Source: CBDDFV01 sp965227335
GTDB lineage: Bacteria > Planctomycetota > Phycisphaerae > Phycisphaerales > SM1A02
Direction of reading: 5' to 3'
DNA length: 64,000 bases
Assembly (NCBI GenBank): GCA_965227335.1
Contig: CBDDFV010000001.1
Coordinates: 682,001-746,000 of the forward strand
Position numbers and translations under genes: made by a program. Positions 33,427 through 42,279 of the stretch are shown here, piece by piece (position 1 is the stretch's first letter; each line of letters begins with the position of its first letter). The notes beneath the pieces are model-generated. The model searched no databases and was not told the DNA's origin. It worked only from the letters and a program-made list of their open reading frames with translations.

Positions 33427-35034
33427 TCAGCCGCCTTCGCCGCCGTCGACCGCGTCCCGTTCCGCGCTTGATTCAGACCCGGAATCCGCCTCCGAATCCG
33501 CCTCGGATCCCGTTTCCGACCCGCCGCCGGCCCCCGCGGGATCGTCCGCCAGCGAGCCGTCCGCACGCACCGCGAACCGAATCGTCTCCAGCGACGGCAG
33601 GGGGGCGAGACCCGCATCCGCCCGCCGCTGATTCTGCGCGGCCAGCCTCGTCGCCCGCTGGCCCGGGTCGATCGTCTGCGTGCCGTCCTCGAACGCCGCG
33701 CACCACGTCGCCGTCGTCCCCGCCGGCATGTTCTCCGGGAGCGGCGCGTACACCGCCAGCCAGAGGCCGTCCAGTTTCACCCCGCTGCCCGTCGAAGCGG
33801 GAACGCCGGGGTAGCAGAACACGTAGTCGCCGAGTCGGTACGCGGCGACATCGGGCGGCAGTTCGTCCGCCGCCAGCCGGGCCAGCCCCGCCTGCTGCGT
33901 CGGTCGCAGATCGAACCACTCGTCGAGCCCGACGCCGGCCACGACGATGTCCACCAGCGTGGTGTCGGTCTCCATGCCGGTGAGATCCCACGGGGCGACG
34001 CCCGAGGACGGGGCCTGGATGATCTCGAGCATGTGAATCGGATCCGCGCCGTTGTGATCCTGCCGCCAGGCGACGATCGCGTCCGCCATCAGCCGCGCCT
34101 GCTGCATGTTGCCCAGCGTGTTCTGCAACGCGCTCGCGCCGGCGACCCCGCCGATCGCGACCGCGATCAGCGCGACGTACCCGCCGATCAGCAGCACCAT
34201 CGCGAGGATCGGCGGCGTCAGCGTCGTGAACGCGGCCCGCCCGCCGCCGATGCGATGGAGATCCTTCGCCATCAGCGTCGAACTGATCGCCCACCAGAAG
34301 GGGCCGATGTACGCCCCGATGCAGGGAACCGCGCTGATCACGTTCGCGCCGGAGCCGAAGGTGATCGCCTGCACCGTCTCCTTGAAGCCCGTCGTCTTCA
34401 GGCCGCCGGTCACCAGCAGCAGTCCGTGGGCGCCCGCCGCCCAGAGCAGCGAGAACACCACGCTCACCGCCACCGCCCCGAGGAGCACCCCCAGGCATCC
34501 GCCGACCACGCCCAGCATGGGGCCGGTCCCGCCCTGCCGGGCCGACATGGCGGCCCCGAAACCGACGCCGATCAGCCCGATCGATCCCGCGCCGATCATC
34601 GAGACGAGGGTCGTCACAATCAGGAACCAGACGCCCCACGGCGCGGTCGCGCTGGACAGCAGGCCCGCCGCGAGCCGTTGCGGCGCCGTCAGCGCCCACC
34701 CGACTGTCCCGAAGAACCGCCCGAGCCAGCGGCGATCCCGGTCGATCCACGGCGCGACATCGACCTGGGTCTGGCGCTCGGTCACACCGTCGGCCGGCCG
34801 GATGACGGTCTCATCCATGTCGATGTGCTGACCGCAGTTGGCGCAGTCGAACGTTTTCGGGGTGAGGTGTCCGCGGGCGCCGGTGCCGTAGTACGCCTGA
34901 TCACAGTGCGGACAGCAGAACCGCGTGCTGTTGAGCACGAAGTCGAATTCCGACGGCAGGAACGCCTCGCCGCACTCCGGGCAGTTTCTCCCCCGGATGT
35001 TCCACAGCGGGTACTCGCACTGCTTGCACTTCAT
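33427..35034 (-). CDS. zinc-ribbon and multi-helix membrane protein (Yip1-like core)
   Basis: 535 residues. Two N-terminal zinc ribbons: CKQCEYPLW with CPECGEAF, and CCPHCDQAYYG with CANCGQHI. A membrane core of about five helices follows (VWFLIVTTLVSMIGAGSIGL, VVGGCLGVLLGAVAVSVVFS, FWWAISSTLMAKDLHRI, PPILAMVLLIGGYVALIAVA), resembling Yip1-domain proteins. After the core come a type-II-secretion-like soluble region (ARLMADAIVAWRQDHNGADP) and an acidic Ser/Glu-rich tail. Function unknown. Confidence 0.78.
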   Translation of the reverse strand: MKCKQCEYPLWNIRGRNCPECGEAFLPSEFDFVLNSTRFCCPHCDQAYYGTGARGHLTPKTFDCANCGQHIDMDETVIRPADGVTERQTQVDVAPWIDRDRRWLGRFFGTVGWALTAPQRLAAGLLSSATAPWGVWFLIVTTLVSMIGAGSIGLIGVGFGAAMSARQGGTGPMLGVVGGCLGVLLGAVAVSVVFSLLWAAGAHGLLLVTGGLKTTGFKETVQAITFGSGANVISAVPCIGAYIGPFWWAISSTLMAKDLHRIGGGRAAFTTLTPPILAMVLLIGGYVALIAVAIGGVAGASALQNTLGNMQQARLMADAIVAWRQDHNGADPIHMLEIIQAPSSGVAPWDLTGMETDTTLVDIVVAGVGLDEWFDLRPTQQAGLARLAADELPPDVAAYRLGDYVFCYPGVPASTGSGVKLDGLWLAVYAPLPENMPAGTTATWCAAFEDGTQTIDPGQRATRLAAQNQRRADAGLAPLPSLETIRFAVRADGSLADDPAGAGGGSETGSEADSEADSGSESSAERDAVDGGEGG

Positions 35035-35070
35035 GCCCGTCCCCTGTCGCCCGCCCGCCGCGTCCGCGGC

Positions 35071-35946
35071 TCAGTCCTCGGGCGCGTTCGATCCCGTCAG
35101 TTCGCGGAACGCCTTCGTCAGCGACGCCGTCACCGGGCCGACCCGACCCGACCCGATCGTCGTCTCTCCGATCCGGCTCACACCGATGACCTCGGCCGCC
35201 GTCCCCGTCAGGAAGACCTCGTCCGCATCGAAGAGATCATCCGTCTGCAGTGGTTCTTCCGAAATCGCCAGTCCGAGTTGCGGGCCGAGCGTCTCGATCA
35301 CGACCTGACGCGTGATCCCCTTCAGGATCCCCGCCGACGTGGGCGGCGTCCGGATCCGACCGTCCTTCACCACGAAGATGTTGTCGCCCGTGCACTCCGC
35401 GACCTCCCCCTGCGGGTTCAGCATGATCGCCTCGAGCACGCCGGCGTCGATCGCCTCGATCTTCGCCATGATGTTGTTCAGGTAATTCAGGCTCTTGATC
35501 GCCGGGTCCAGGCACCGGATCGGAATGCGGGGCCGCTCCGCGATGATCACCTTCATGCCCTGCTCGTACAGCTCTTCCGGATAAAGCTGGATCGAGTCCG
35601 CGATGATGAACGTCCCCGCCGTCGGACACTTGAACGGGTGCAGACCCAGCGTGCCCGCCCCCCGCGTGAACACCAGCCGGATGTACCCGTCCGAAATCCC
35701 GTTCGCGGCCACGGTCTCACGCACCGCCGCCTCGATCACGTCGCGATCGTACGCCGGCGTCAGACGAATCAACTCCGCCGAGCGGTACATCCGGTCGAGG
35801 TGCGACGCGAGTTTGAAGATCCGACCGCCGTACGCCCGGATGCCCTCGAAACAGCCGTCCCCGTACAGCAGCCCATGATCGAACACCGACACCTTCGCGT
35901 CCGATGCGTCGACAAGCCCGCCATCCAGCCAGATCTTCACCTTCAA
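35071..35946 (-). CDS. ilvE: branched-chain amino-acid aminotransferase
   Basis: PLP-dependent class IV aminotransferase that makes or breaks Leu, Ile and Val. 291 residues. Seen: VFDHGLLYGDGCFEGIRAYG, the PLP lysine in DPAIKSLNYLNNI, EAIMLNPQGEVAECTGDNIF, and EVFLTGTAAEVIGVSRI. Length and motifs are normal for the IlvE/D-alanine aminotransferase family; the first motif favours IlvE. GGAGG lies upstream of the start. A TAGGAT box stands 45-50 bases upstream. Confidence 0.94.
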   Translation of the reverse strand: MKVKIWLDGGLVDASDAKVSVFDHGLLYGDGCFEGIRAYGGRIFKLASHLDRMYRSAELIRLTPAYDRDVIEAAVRETVAANGISDGYIRLVFTRGAGTLGLHPFKCPTAGTFIIADSIQLYPEELYEQGMKVIIAERPRIPIRCLDPAIKSLNYLNNIMAKIEAIDAGVLEAIMLNPQGEVAECTGDNIFVVKDGRIRTPPTSAGILKGITRQVVIETLGPQLGLAISEEPLQTDDLFDADEVFLTGTAAEVIGVSRIGETTIGSGRVGPVTASLTKAFRELTGSNAPED

Positions 35947-35991
35947 CCTCCGTCAGACCAGAACCGCGGACCACAGAAATCACGAACTCGC

Positions 35992-35997
35992 ATCCTA
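35992..35997 (-). promoter_or_regulatory. TAGGAT -10-like box upstream of ilvE
   Basis: Minus-strand TAGGAT about 45 bases before the ilvE start. The same hexamer stands upstream of the epimerase-HAD fusion and the DUF389 gene. No -35 seen. Confidence 0.3.
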
Positions 35998-36034
35998 CTT
36001 GAAGCCGCCCGCCCCCGCCGCCGGACGCCCCGAC

Positions 36035-37837
36035 TCACCGCCGACGAAGCACGTACTGCTGAATCACCTCCGCCACGCCGAGGGCGTCGCTGCTCGGCGC
36101 GACCACGTTGGCGAGCCGCTGCGCCTCCTCGCACGCATTCGCCACCGCGACCCCGAAGCCCGCCCACTCCAGCATGCCGAGGTCATTCCGACCGTCGCCG
36201 ATCGCCAGCACCGCCTCCTGCTCCACCCCCAGCGCCCGCGCCACTCGCTGCAACGCGATCCCCTTGTCCACCAGCGGATGCGTCACCTGCAGCAGCATCG
36301 GCTCCTCGAACAACCCGATCCGACGCGCCCGCCAGAACTGATCGCGCACGAGCGGCGCCAGCGCGCGGGTGAAGTGCGGCAGCCCGAAGATCGACAGCCG
36401 CGTGATCGGTCCCGACTCCAGGAAGTCCTCGATCGGCCCCACGTCGTCCGGCTCGATGAGCGGGCCCGACTCCGTCTGGAACCGCAGATCCACCTGGTCC
36501 GCGTACCACCGGTCGAGAATGTCCACGCCCAGCACCAGATCCGGACTCGCGGCCCGGGCGACCTCGATCACCTCGCGGGCCGTCGCCGGGTCCAGCGCCG
36601 CGTGGTACGCCGCGCCCCCCGACCACGGCCGCCAGATCATCGCGCCGTTGAAGTTGATCATCGGCGTGTCCAGCGAGAGCGCCTCGTAGACGGACGCCGC
36701 GGTGCGGGGCGAGCGGGCGGTCGACAACACCACGGCGCACCCCGCATCGGACGCCTTCCGACACGCCGCCGCGACTTCGTCCGGCAGTTCGCCCGCCCGG
36801 TTGAGCAGCGTGCCGTCGATGTCGACCGCGAGCAACCGATACTTCAGGCCGCGTCCTCGTCCGCCCCCGCGCGCGGATCGCACGCGGGGCGCACGCTCGC
36901 CGGGGCCGTCGTCATCCTCCTCTTCCCCGTGCAGCAGCTGCTTGAGCGCCGGCTCCAGCGTCTCGAACTGGAAGTGATACCCCAGCCGCTGCGCCGCCGC
37001 CGGCGCGACCCGCTGACTCGCCAGCAGCGCCTGCGCAAACTCCCCGATCACGATCCGCAACGCGAACCCCGGCGCCCGCAGCCACGACGGGCGATGCAAC
37101 GCCCGCCCGAGTTCGTGCATCAGCATCCGGTTGCGCACCGGATACGGGGCCGTCCCGTTCAACGGCCCCGACACCCGCGCATCATCCAGCGCGAACTCGA
37201 TCAGACCCACGAGGTCGCGGTGGTGAATCCACGAGACATACTGCCGTCCGCTCCCCATCGGTCCGCCCACGAAAAGCTTCAGCGGACGCATCATCTCCGG
37301 CAACGCGCCGCCTTCGGCGTCCAGCACCACGCCCGTCCGCAACAGCACCGTCCGTACGCCCGGCGCGCCGGCGGCCGCCCGCTCCCAGTCCACGCATAAC
37401 TCGGCGAGGAAATCGTGACCCGACGACGTCGCCTCCGTCACCGTCTGGTCGCCCGTGTCCCCGTAGTAACCAATCGCCGAACCGTTGACCCACACCTTCG
37501 GCGGACGCGCGGCGTCGGCGATCGTCCGCGCGATCAACGCCGTGCTGTCCACCCGACTCGAACGAATCTCCGCCTTGTACTTCGCCGTCCACCGACGATC
37601 CGCCAGGCCCGCCCCCGCCAGGTGCACCACCGCATCACACCCGTCGATCGCCTCCGTCCACGAACCCGACTCCGCCGCGTCGCCCTCCACGACCGACAAC
37701 GATTCGTGATCGCCCAGCGTCTTGCGGGCCCGACCCGCGGAACGCGACAACGCCGTGACCTCGTCGCCCCGCGCCAGCCGCGCGGCGACCAGGCGGCGCC
37801 CAATCAATCCCGTCGCGCCAGTCACGAAGATTCGCAT
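36035..37837 (-). CDS. fusion of TIGR01777-type NAD-dependent epimerase and Cof-type HAD phosphatase
   Basis: 600 residues. Residues 1 to about 300: an extended-SDR protein of the TIGR01777 group, with MRIFVTGATGLIGRRLVAA, VVHLAGAGLADRRW, and VNGSAIGYYGDTGD with the YxxxD pattern of this group. It also has FVGGPMGSGRQYVSWIHHRD and the DUF1731 C-terminal part (RVAPAAAQRLGYHFQFETLE). After an acidic then Gly/Arg-rich linker (EEEDDDGPGERAPR) comes a complete HAD-IIB phosphatase: LLAVDIDGTLLNR, VVLSTARSPRTA, NFNGAMIW, KGIALQRVARALG, AIGDGRNDLGML, GFGVAVANA. The reading frame is continuous with no stop between. Both enzyme halves look intact. Confidence 0.88.
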   Translation of the reverse strand: MRIFVTGATGLIGRRLVAARLARGDEVTALSRSAGRARKTLGDHESLSVVEGDAAESGSWTEAIDGCDAVVHLAGAGLADRRWTAKYKAEIRSSRVDSTALIARTIADAARPPKVWVNGSAIGYYGDTGDQTVTEATSSGHDFLAELCVDWERAAAGAPGVRTVLLRTGVVLDAEGGALPEMMRPLKLFVGGPMGSGRQYVSWIHHRDLVGLIEFALDDARVSGPLNGTAPYPVRNRMLMHELGRALHRPSWLRAPGFALRIVIGEFAQALLASQRVAPAAAQRLGYHFQFETLEPALKQLLHGEEEDDDGPGERAPRVRSARGGGRGRGLKYRLLAVDIDGTLLNRAGELPDEVAAACRKASDAGCAVVLSTARSPRTAASVYEALSLDTPMINFNGAMIWRPWSGGAAYHAALDPATAREVIEVARAASPDLVLGVDILDRWYADQVDLRFQTESGPLIEPDDVGPIEDFLESGPITRLSIFGLPHFTRALAPLVRDQFWRARRIGLFEEPMLLQVTHPLVDKGIALQRVARALGVEQEAVLAIGDGRNDLGMLEWAGFGVAVANACEEAQRLANVVAPSSDALGVAEVIQQYVLRRR

Positions 37838-37887
37838 CGAGTCGTCGTCCCCTGCACCGGGTGCTTCCGGTCCCGAATAGACGACGT

Positions 37888-37893
37888 ATCCTA
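37888..37893 (-). promoter_or_regulatory. TAGGAT -10-like box upstream of the epimerase-HAD gene
   Basis: Minus-strand TAGGATAC about 50 bases before the start codon. Confidence 0.3.
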
Positions 37894-37901
37894 CCCGGCC
37901 C

Positions 37902-38615
37902 TCACGACTTCCGCCCGCTCCCCAGCCGCCCCCGGGCCGTCGCCAGCACCGCATCCAGCATGTCCGACGTCAGCCGACCCGTAAACGTGTTCTGCTGACT
38001 CACGTGGTACGACCCCAGCAGCCACGCCCGGCGGCCGGTCGACGTCGCGAACCCCACCTCGATCCCGTGCCCGAATTTCGTCCGCGGACGGGGCAGATCC
38101 GCACCCGACTCGCCCCACGCCCGCCACGCCGCGGTCCACGAAATCCCCCCGAGACACAACGTCACGACCGGATCCATCGCCGCGATCTCACGACCCAGGT
38201 ACGGCCGGCACGCGTCCAGCTGCGCGGCGGTCGGCTTGTTCGCGGGCGGTGCACAATGCGCGGCGGCGGTGATGTACGCCCCCGTCAACGCCAGACCATC
38301 CGCCCGATCCGTCGCCTCCGCCTGATTCGCGAAGCCCGCCCGGTGCAGCGCGGCGTACAGGAAATCCCCGGACCGATCCCCCGTGAACATCCGACCCGTC
38401 CGGTTCGCCCCGTGCGCCCCCGGGGCCAGCCCCACAATCAGCAGCCCTGCCCGCCGATCCCCGAAACTCGGCACGGGACGCCCCCAGTAGTCATGGTCCG
38501 CATATGCCTTGCGTTTCTCCCGGGCGACCGCCGCGCAATACTCGCGCAATTCCGGGCACCGGGTGCACTCGACGACGTCCGACTCCACCTGCTTCAACGC
38601 GGCGACAACTGCCAT
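37902..38615 (-). CDS. uracil-DNA glycosylase family 5-like (UDGb)
   Basis: 237 residues. It removes uracil (and in family 5 also hypoxanthine or xanthine) from DNA. The iron-sulfur Cys residues are visible (ECTRCPELREYC near the N-terminus, AAHCAPPANKPTAAQLDACR in the middle). Motif 1 is GLAPGAHGANRTGRMFTGD, which has Ala rather than the Asp/Glu of families 1 and 4 and so fits UDGb. The second motif is GSYHVSQQNTFTGRLT. A TACACT box lies six bases before the start, suggesting a leaderless transcript. Confidence 0.88.
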   Translation of the reverse strand: MAVVAALKQVESDVVECTRCPELREYCAAVAREKRKAYADHDYWGRPVPSFGDRRAGLLIVGLAPGAHGANRTGRMFTGDRSGDFLYAALHRAGFANQAEATDRADGLALTGAYITAAAHCAPPANKPTAAQLDACRPYLGREIAAMDPVVTLCLGGISWTAAWRAWGESGADLPRPRTKFGHGIEVGFATSTGRRAWLLGSYHVSQQNTFTGRLTSDMLDAVLATARGRLGSGRKS

Positions 38616-38621
38616 GACGCC

Positions 38622-38627
38622 AGTGTA
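38622..38627 (-). promoter_or_regulatory. TACACT -10-like box, leaderless spacing (uracil-DNA glycosylase)
   Basis: Minus-strand TACACT ends six bases before the ATG at 38615. Confidence 0.5.
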
Positions 38628-38705
38628 GACGCCTGCACGCTCTGCGCCCGACGCCCGATGTCCGATCCCCTCACGCTCGATGCGGAAACCCCCGATATCT
38701 CCGGC

Positions 38706-41474
38706 ATGCACCGCGCGATCCGTCTGTCCGCTGCGCCCCTGCTCGCCGTCACGCTCGCGTCGTCGACGCGCGGCCAGGTCGACGGCGGCGCCGCCGATAT
38801 CGAGCCCGTGCAGCTGCCCAATCGGGTCATGCAGACCTTCGGATTCGAGGAAGGCGCCATCCTGCCGGAGCGGTACCCCTTCCCCACGCCCTTCTTCCGC
38901 GTGACCGACGAGACCGCGTCGCCCATCAGTCCGCGGGGCGGCTTCCCGCTCTTCGGCGACATCCGACTGACGAACGAGGACAGCACCGAGGGCGACTGGT
39001 CCGTCCGTTTCGATCTCAACGGCGGCTCGATGGCCATCCGCGTGCCGTCCGCGGTCGTGCCCATCCTGCCCGGCGGCGATTACACCGTCGCCGCGTCCGT
39101 CCGCACCGAAGGGCTCCGACACGCCCGGGCCCGCCTCGTCGCGTGGTTCCACGATCGCGACGGCGCGATCATCGAGGACTCCATCACCTTCGGACCGCCC
39201 CTCAACACCGACGGCGAATGGCGACGCACCTACGCGCGGCTGATCGGCGAGCACCCCGGCGCCGTCGACCTCGCCCTCGAATTGCAGGTCGTCCAGCCGG
39301 ACCATCTGCCCACGGACCCTGATCGTCTCGGCGCGCCGGAGTTCGACGACGTCTCGGGACGCATCTGGTTCGATGAAGTGACGATCATCCAACTGCCGCG
39401 CGTCGATCTCCGACCGACCGCGCCGGGCGGCGTCTTCGTGGGCGATACGCCCACCGTACTGAAGCTGCACATCCGCGATGTGAGGAAGGACATCGAGGGC
39501 GCGAGGATCGTCGTCTTCGACGAACACAGCGAGCTGATTTTCGACGAGATCTTCCCCGCACCCAACATCGGCGTCGATGTGGAGCTGCCGCTGCCGGATC
39601 TCGGTTTCGGCTGGCGACGCGCCGTGGTGGAGCTGATCGCGGGCGGCGACGTGATTTCCCGCACGCCGGCGGACTTCGTCGTCGCGCCGGAAACGCCCGC
39701 CCTCGGTCGTCGTCACGATCCCCGCTGGGGCGTGCTGCTGCCTGATCGCACGATCGCCGAGCTGCGTCACGGCGCGCCGCTCGTTCGCGACCTCAAGGTC
39801 GGCGCCGTCATCACGCCCGTCTGGAGCGAGGCGATCGGGCGGGGCCAGACCCCCGAACGTCTCGACGAACTCACCGAGCTGCTCGACGCCTTCCAGCCTG
39901 AACGCACCGAGACCGGGGCCTTGCTCGGCGCGATGTCGCCCGAGACCGCCGCGGATCTCGCGGCTGAATCGAACGATGTCCTCGCCCTCTTCGCCGACGA
40001 CACCGGCCGCTGGAGCGAGGAGCTCGAACAACTGCTCTTCCGCTTTGGTCAGTTCGTCCGCCGCTGGACGCTCGGCCGGCCCACGCACCACGCCGCGGCG
40101 CCGGAGCCGGATCATCTCGACGCCCTCGCCCGGGCGGTCGCGATCATCGGCGAGACGGCGCCGGGCCCGGTGGTCTCCGCCGCGTGGCCGAGCGATGTGG
40201 CCCTGCCCGTCGCCCCGATCGGCGCGCAGTTCATCATCACGCTGTCGACGCACGGCGGACCCGATCACGCCGCCGCGCTCCGCGACGCCTGGTCGACGAA
40301 CGAGGACGAGCGCACCGTGCTGCTCCAGACGCTGCCGGAGGACCCGTACGGCGTGGTCGGCGCGGCGGTGGACCTCGCCCGCCGCAGTCTTGAACTCTGG
40401 CGCGACGATCGCTCCCGGCTGATGATCGATGCGCCGTGGCGGCTCGTCGACCCACGCCGGGATCGCGTCGAACCCACGCCGCTCTACGCGGTCTGGCGGC
40501 AGCTCGCGGCGAAGCTCGGCCGGCGTTCGTTTCTCGCCGAGATCGAGTTCGGCCCGGGCATCGAAGCGTGGCTCGCCAACGGCGATCACGGGCCGGTTCT
40601 CATCGCGTGGGCGAACGGCGAACGCGGCGACGTCATGCTCGACGCCGACCTCGGGGCCGACCCGATCACCGTGCACGATATCTGGGGCGGTCGGACGCCC
40701 GCCGTGCAGTCGGACCGCCGTTGTCTCGTGCCGTTGTCCGAATCGCCCGTGTTCCTCGAAGGCGTCGATCGCGGTCTCGCCGCGTTCCGCGCCCTCGCCC
40801 GACTCGAACCCGCGTTCCTCCCCGCCGAACACCGCGTCCATCGCGCCGAGATCGTGCTCGAGAACCCGTGGGATCTCGCCGTCTCCGGTTCGATCGCGAT
40901 CCCGCCCCCCGGCGACGACTGGTCCATCGTCCCCCGTCAGGCCGACTTCGTCATCGACGCCGAAGGCGCCGTCCGCATCCCGCTCGAGATCATCTTCCCC
41001 CGCACCGTCACCGCCGGCCGTCACGACCTCCAGGCGGTGATCGACGTGCAGGGCGATCAGACGTACGCCTTCTCCCACCCGCTCCCGCTCGAGATCGGAC
41101 TGCCCGAACTCGACGTGTCCGTGACGTGGTCGCTCGCCGGGCGCGGCGGACGCGACGCCCGCGTCATCGTCACCGCGGTGCTCGCGAATCGCGGCGATGA
41201 CACGCTCCACCTCGACGCCCATCTCGCCGGGGCCGGCATCGCCCGCCAGCGCAAGGCCGTGCCCGCCCTCCCGCCCGGCGACTCCACCGTCCGCACGTTC
41301 CTGCTGCCCGCAACGCTGCTGGAACTGCAGGGGAAGACGCTCCGGCTCACCGTCTCCGAACGCGAAGGCGCCCGCGCCATCAGCCGACCGGTCGACATCC
41401 CCGCCCTGCCCGATCCCTCCGGGGCCGCCGAACAGGTCGCCGGGGCCGCGGATGATTCCGACGACAGGCCGTGA
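38706..41474 (+). CDS. large secreted protein, beta-sandwich plus glycosidase-like regions
   Basis: 922 residues from the ATG at 38706, which begins a good signal peptide (AIRLSAAPLLAVTLASSTRG); an upstream ATG at 38658 is the alternative start. An N-terminal jelly-roll-type carbohydrate-module-like region (WSVRFDLNGGSMAIRVPSAV) is followed by Ig-like segments. A barrel-like central part contains PRWGVLLPDRTIAELRHGAP, then ITVHDIWGGRTPAVQSD and PVFLEGVDRGLAAFRALARL, phrases typical of the end of glycoside-hydrolase sandwich domains. The C-terminus is two NEW3-like sandwich domains (IVLENPWDLAVSGSIAIPPP). The catalytic acids of a hydrolase are not evident, so it may be a binding or inactive homologue. 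Confidence 0.75.
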   Translation: MHRAIRLSAAPLLAVTLASSTRGQVDGGAADIEPVQLPNRVMQTFGFEEGAILPERYPFPTPFFRVTDETASPISPRGGFPLFGDIRLTNEDSTEGDWSVRFDLNGGSMAIRVPSAVVPILPGGDYTVAASVRTEGLRHARARLVAWFHDRDGAIIEDSITFGPPLNTDGEWRRTYARLIGEHPGAVDLALELQVVQPDHLPTDPDRLGAPEFDDVSGRIWFDEVTIIQLPRVDLRPTAPGGVFVGDTPTVLKLHIRDVRKDIEGARIVVFDEHSELIFDEIFPAPNIGVDVELPLPDLGFGWRRAVVELIAGGDVISRTPADFVVAPETPALGRRHDPRWGVLLPDRTIAELRHGAPLVRDLKVGAVITPVWSEAIGRGQTPERLDELTELLDAFQPERTETGALLGAMSPETAADLAAESNDVLALFADDTGRWSEELEQLLFRFGQFVRRWTLGRPTHHAAAPEPDHLDALARAVAIIGETAPGPVVSAAWPSDVALPVAPIGAQFIITLSTHGGPDHAAALRDAWSTNEDERTVLLQTLPEDPYGVVGAAVDLARRSLELWRDDRSRLMIDAPWRLVDPRRDRVEPTPLYAVWRQLAAKLGRRSFLAEIEFGPGIEAWLANGDHGPVLIAWANGERGDVMLDADLGADPITVHDIWGGRTPAVQSDRRCLVPLSESPVFLEGVDRGLAAFRALARLEPAFLPAEHRVHRAEIVLENPWDLAVSGSIAIPPPGDDWSIVPRQADFVIDAEGAVRIPLEIIFPRTVTAGRHDLQAVIDVQGDQTYAFSHPLPLEIGLPELDVSVTWSLAGRGGRDARVIVTAVLANRGDDTLHLDAHLAGAGIARQRKAVPALPPGDSTVRTFLLPATLLELQGKTLRLTVSEREGARAISRPVDIPALPDPSGAAEQVAGAADDSDDRP

Positions 41475-41480
41475 CGCGGC

Positions 41481-42089
41481 TCAGAACCCCCGCACCGTCG
41501 GCGGCGGCTCGTCGTTGAGCGACACCCACACGATGTTCACGATCTCCCACAGGCCCTGCGCATCACGCCGGAAGGTGACTGACGCCGTCGCCTTGCCGAA
41601 CGCGAAGTCCGTCTTCACGAACGCCGCGAAATCCGCCCGGCCCTCCCCCGGCCCGACCGTGTACGCATCGAGATCCGTGATCGAGATGCTCTCGATCGAG
41701 TAGCGACCGAGGCGATCCAGGCCGTCGAGGATGGCCTGGACGTCGAGGCGCGGCGCCGTCGGTCCGCCCACCTGCAGCGTCGCCTGCGGATCGACCATGG
41801 ATTGCGCCGACGCGGTGTCGCCCGCTTCGAGGAATCCCATGAACTCCCGTAACGCCGATGCGCTGCGCTCGCCCGCCGTCTCGACCATGACCGCGACCGT
41901 GATCCACAGGATCGCGACCGCCGCCGCGACGAGCCCGGCGAGGACGGGATTGCGTCGGCCGTCCCGCAGCCCGAGCCACAGGATGATCACGCCCGCCGCG
42001 CCGAGTCCGATCGCGCCCAACCACGGGCTCTCGAAGAGGTAATGCTGAATCGTGCTGACGGGCGGGGGGTCGGGCATTGTTGCAGCCAT
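41481..42089 (-). CDS. membrane-anchored protein with NTF2-like domain
   Basis: 202 residues from the ATG at 42089 (a second ATG at 42077 is possible). Two membrane helices (LGAIGLGAAGVIILWLGLRD, LAGLVAAAVAILWITVAVMV) precede a soluble domain. That domain reads SASALREFMGFLEAGDTASA and ends with VTFRRDAQGLWEIVNIVWVS, a pattern like NTF2/SnoaL-type or DUF4440 domains. Function unknown. It is divergent from the maf-neu operon, and the space between the two starts carries no recognised promoter. Confidence 0.7.
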   Translation of the reverse strand: MAATMPDPPPVSTIQHYLFESPWLGAIGLGAAGVIILWLGLRDGRRNPVLAGLVAAAVAILWITVAVMVETAGERSASALREFMGFLEAGDTASAQSMVDPQATLQVGGPTAPRLDVQAILDGLDRLGRYSIESISITDLDAYTVGPGEGRADFAAFVKTDFAFGKATASVTFRRDAQGLWEIVNIVWVSLNDEPPPTVRGF

Positions 42090-42279
42090 GGGGATGGGGG
42101 CTCCGATAGGAGGGGAACAGGTCCGGACACACACGCCTCCGCCCGTTCGCTCGGCGACGGGACACCATAGGAAGCTCGCCCGGATCACGGACGAACGCCG
42201 CCTCACCGCCCTCGCACGGATGCGAGACGGCCGGATGCGCCCCCACGGGCCGCTCCCACAGGTCAAGGAAGACCAACCC

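Noticed and set aside
37902..41222. A 1,106-codon minus-strand frame joining the uracil-DNA glycosylase to more than 800 upstream residues
   Set aside because: Only the last 237 residues are a real protein; the rest is antisense to the secreted 922-residue protein and the ATG at 38615 has a promoter-like box at the right place.
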